A stretch of 10,188 nucleotides of DNA from an uncultured Bordetella sp. (GTDB lineage: Bacteria; Pseudomonadota; Gammaproteobacteria; Burkholderiales; Burkholderiaceae_B): positions 1 through 10,188 of the forward strand of contig CALGFL010000258.1 in the NCBI GenBank assembly GCA_937881145.1. The letters run 5' to 3'. A program made the translations under genes and the position numbers. Below the pieces are notes generated by a model. It was not told the DNA's origin, ran no database searches, and saw only the letters and a list, made by a program, of their open reading frames with translations. The stretch's first letter is position 1. Each line of letters begins with the position of its first letter. Below, one piece after another: positions 8,611 to 10,188 of the stretch.

Positions 8611-9816
8611 ATGACCACGCATGCCTTCATTTGCGACGCCATCCGCACTCCTTTCGGCCGTTACGGCGGCGCCTTGTCACCGGTGCGGGCCGACGATCTG
8701 GCCGCCATTCCCCTGAAGGCGCTCATGGCGCGCAATCCGGGCGTCAAATGGGAAGAGCTCGACGACATGCTGTACGGCTGCGCCAACCAGGCCGGCGAAG
8801 ACAATCGCAACGTCGCGCGCATGGCGTTGCTGCTGGCCGGCCTGCCCATCGAAGCGCCGGGCGTGACGATCAACCGCCTGTGCGGCTCCGGCCTGGATGC
8901 CGTCGGTTCGGCCGCGCGCGCGATCATCTCGGGCCAGACCCGCCTGATGCTGGCCGGCGGCGTCGAAAGCATGAGCCGCGCGCCTTTCGTCATGGGCAAG
9001 GCCGACACGGCGTTTTCGCGCAATGCGTCGATCTACGACACCACCATTGGCTGGCGCTTCGTCAACAAGCTGCTAAAGGCCCAGTACGGCGTCGATTCCA
9101 TGCCCGAGACGGCCGAAAATGTGGCCACCGATTTCGGCATCAGCCGCCAGGACCAGGACAAGTTCGCCCTGGCCAGCCAGGAAAAGACGGTGCGCGCCCA
9201 GCAGTCGGGCTTTTTCGACGCCGAGATCACGCCGGTGAGCATCGCCCAGAAAAAGGGCGATCCCATCGTGGTCGCCAAGGACGAGCACCCGCGCCAGACC
9301 AGCCTGGAATCTCTGGGCAAGCTCAAGCCGGTGGTGCGCGAAGGCGGCACGGTGACGGCGGGCAATGCCTCGGGGGTAAACGACGGCGCCGCGGCGCTGC
9401 TGCTGGCCGACGAGAAGGCCGCGGCCCGGCACGGCCTGACGCCGCGCGCCCGCGTGGTGGGCATGGCCACGGCCGGTGTCGCGCCGCGCATCATGGGCAT
9501 GGGGCCCGAACCGGCCACGCGCAAGGTGCTGGCCCAGACGGGGCTGACGCTGGGGCAGCTCGATGTGATCGAGCTGAACGAAGCCTTCGCCGCGCAGGGG
9601 CTGGCGGTGCTGCGCCAACTGGGCATTGCGGACAACGATCCGCGCGTCAACCCCAACGGCGGGGCGATCGCCCTGGGCCATCCGCTGGGCGCCAGCGGCG
9701 CCCGCCTGGCCACGACGGCGGTCAGCCAACTGCACGCCACGGGCGGCCGCTACGCGCTGTGCACAATGTGCATCGGCGTGGGGCAGGGGATCGCGCTGAT
9801 CCTCGAGCGGGTCTGA
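8611..9816 (+). CDS. pcaF: 3-oxoadipyl-CoA thiolase (acetyl-CoA acyltransferase)
   Basis: Thiolase that cleaves 3-oxoadipyl-CoA with CoA to succinyl-CoA and acetyl-CoA, the last step of the beta-ketoadipate pathway for aromatic compounds. The protein is 401 residues, the typical PcaF length. The catalytic nucleophile is Cys91 in NRLCGSGLDAV, with NEAF (323-326), His357 in GHPLGASG and Cys387 in CIGVGQG. The segment DTTIGWRFVNKLL followed by DSMPETAENVA is what I associate with PcaF/PaaJ rather than a biosynthetic acetoacetyl-CoA thiolase such as PhaA. The PaaJ (phenylacetate) role remains an alternative. The ATG is preceded by a modest GAGAGA site. No other pca gene is present; the gene stands alone between the CLC gene and a terminator. 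Confidence 0.88.
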   Translation: MTTHAFICDAIRTPFGRYGGALSPVRADDLAAIPLKALMARNPGVKWEELDDMLYGCANQAGEDNRNVARMALLLAGLPIEAPGVTINRLCGSGLDAVGSAARAIISGQTRLMLAGGVESMSRAPFVMGKADTAFSRNASIYDTTIGWRFVNKLLKAQYGVDSMPETAENVATDFGISRQDQDKFALASQEKTVRAQQSGFFDAEITPVSIAQKKGDPIVVAKDEHPRQTSLESLGKLKPVVREGGTVTAGNASGVNDGAAALLLADEKAAARHGLTPRARVVGMATAGVAPRIMGMGPEPATRKVLAQTGLTLGQLDVIELNEAFAAQGLAVLRQLGIADNDPRVNPNGGAIALGHPLGASGARLATTAVSQLHATGGRYALCTMCIGVGQGIALILERV

Positions 9817-9834
9817 AATTCCGGGCGCTCGCCA

Positions 9835-9873
9835 AACCGCCGCCGGGCAAGCCGCGGCGGCGGTTCGTTTTTT
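9835..9873 (+). terminator. Intrinsic terminator after pcaF
   Basis: Perfect 11-bp GC-rich stem, AACCGCCGCCG (9835-9845) with CGGCGGCGGTT (9855-9865), 9-nt loop, then CG and six Ts (9868-9873). It starts 18 bp after the thiolase stop. In the opposite direction the hairpin is followed by only three Ts, so it would work poorly for the converging DUF192 gene. Confidence 0.9.
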
Positions 9874-9898
9874 GGGAATCCAGACTGAAAGCCCGTGC

Positions 9899-10188
9899 TC
9901 AAGGCAGGTTTTCGATCTTGTCGCCGGCCTTGATTCCCTTGGCGGTAAACCATCCCTGCGCCATTTCCAGCGCATAGCGTACCGGTTCGAGCGAGCAGTG
10001 GCTGGTGTCGGTTTCGGCGGCCATGTCGTCGATGTTGACGATGGCACCGTCGTCGGCGATGAAAGCGATGGACAGCGGCAGCGGCGTGTTGTGCATCCAG
10101 AAGCACTGCCTCTCGGGCGCTTCGAAGACGAACAGCATGCCGTCGTTGCCGGGGAGTTCGGAGCGGAACATCAGGCCGCGCTCGCGCT
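9899..10188 (-). CDS. DUF192 family protein (N-terminus off the right edge)
   Basis: The visible 96 codons match the conserved body of the DUF192 family (about 150 residues, usually a secreted or lipid-anchored periplasmic protein of unknown function). Signature elements are RGLMFRSELP, GMLFVF, the CFWMHNT motif (WMKNT in most members), PLSIAFI, YALEM and GWF, then a short C-terminus ending ENLP before TGA. An ATG at 10171 opens an internal reading frame, but the family motif RGLMFR begins upstream of it, so the true start and any signal peptide lie beyond the window edge. It converges on pcaF, 82 bp away. Function is unknown. Confidence 0.87.
   Translation of the reverse strand, partial: RERGLMFRSELPGNDGMLFVFEAPERQCFWMHNTPLPLSIAFIADDGAIVNIDDMAAETDTSHCSLEPVRYALEMAQGWFTAKGIKAGDKIENLP

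Noticed and set aside
8631..9977. Long plus-strand open frame in another frame of the thiolase gene
   Set aside because: Arg/Gly/His-rich composition without any domain; the overlapping thiolase has all its catalytic motifs intact.

Overview
The window is GC-rich chromosomal DNA with dense short-gap gene packing. Protein sequences and gene order point to a betaproteobacterium of the family Alcaligenaceae, most like Bordetella or Achromobacter; this rests on remembered family similarity, not a database search. No phage, insertion sequence, tRNA, rRNA or CRISPR is visible. It looks like core genome rather than an accessory island.

Left part (1-4536, all minus strand, so transcribed right to left): a compact cluster reading exbB-exbD-lpxK-UPF0434/Trm112-like-kdsB-adk-SDR. 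It joins an inner-membrane proton channel pair (ExbB/ExbD type), lipid A and Kdo activation enzymes (LpxK, KdsB), a small zinc-ribbon protein, adenylate kinase and an NAD-type short-chain dehydrogenase cut by the left edge. exbB and exbD overlap by 4 bp; the following gaps are 46, 30, 13, 78 and 61 bp. exbB, lpxK and kdsB appear to start at TTG, GTG and GTG. A hairpin fully paired only in the minus-strand transcript lies in the adk leader.

Centre (4537-4922): a 386-bp divergent intergenic region. It holds an inverted pair of DnaA-box-like 9-mers, a very AT-rich stretch and promoter-like hexamers. It is the least explained part of the window.

Right part: four plus-strand genes, xseA (exonuclease VII large subunit), sodB (Fe superoxide dismutase, followed by a strong intrinsic terminator), a CLC-type chloride/proton antiporter and a pcaF-type thiolase (followed by a second strong intrinsic terminator). 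They look like separate or loosely linked units for DNA repair, oxidative stress, ion homeostasis and aromatic catabolism. A minus-strand DUF192 gene facing pcaF is cut by the right edge.

I found no convincing new multi-gene system. The best leads are the central intergenic region, the adk leader hairpin, and the unresolved role of an ExbBD channel linked to lipid A genes.
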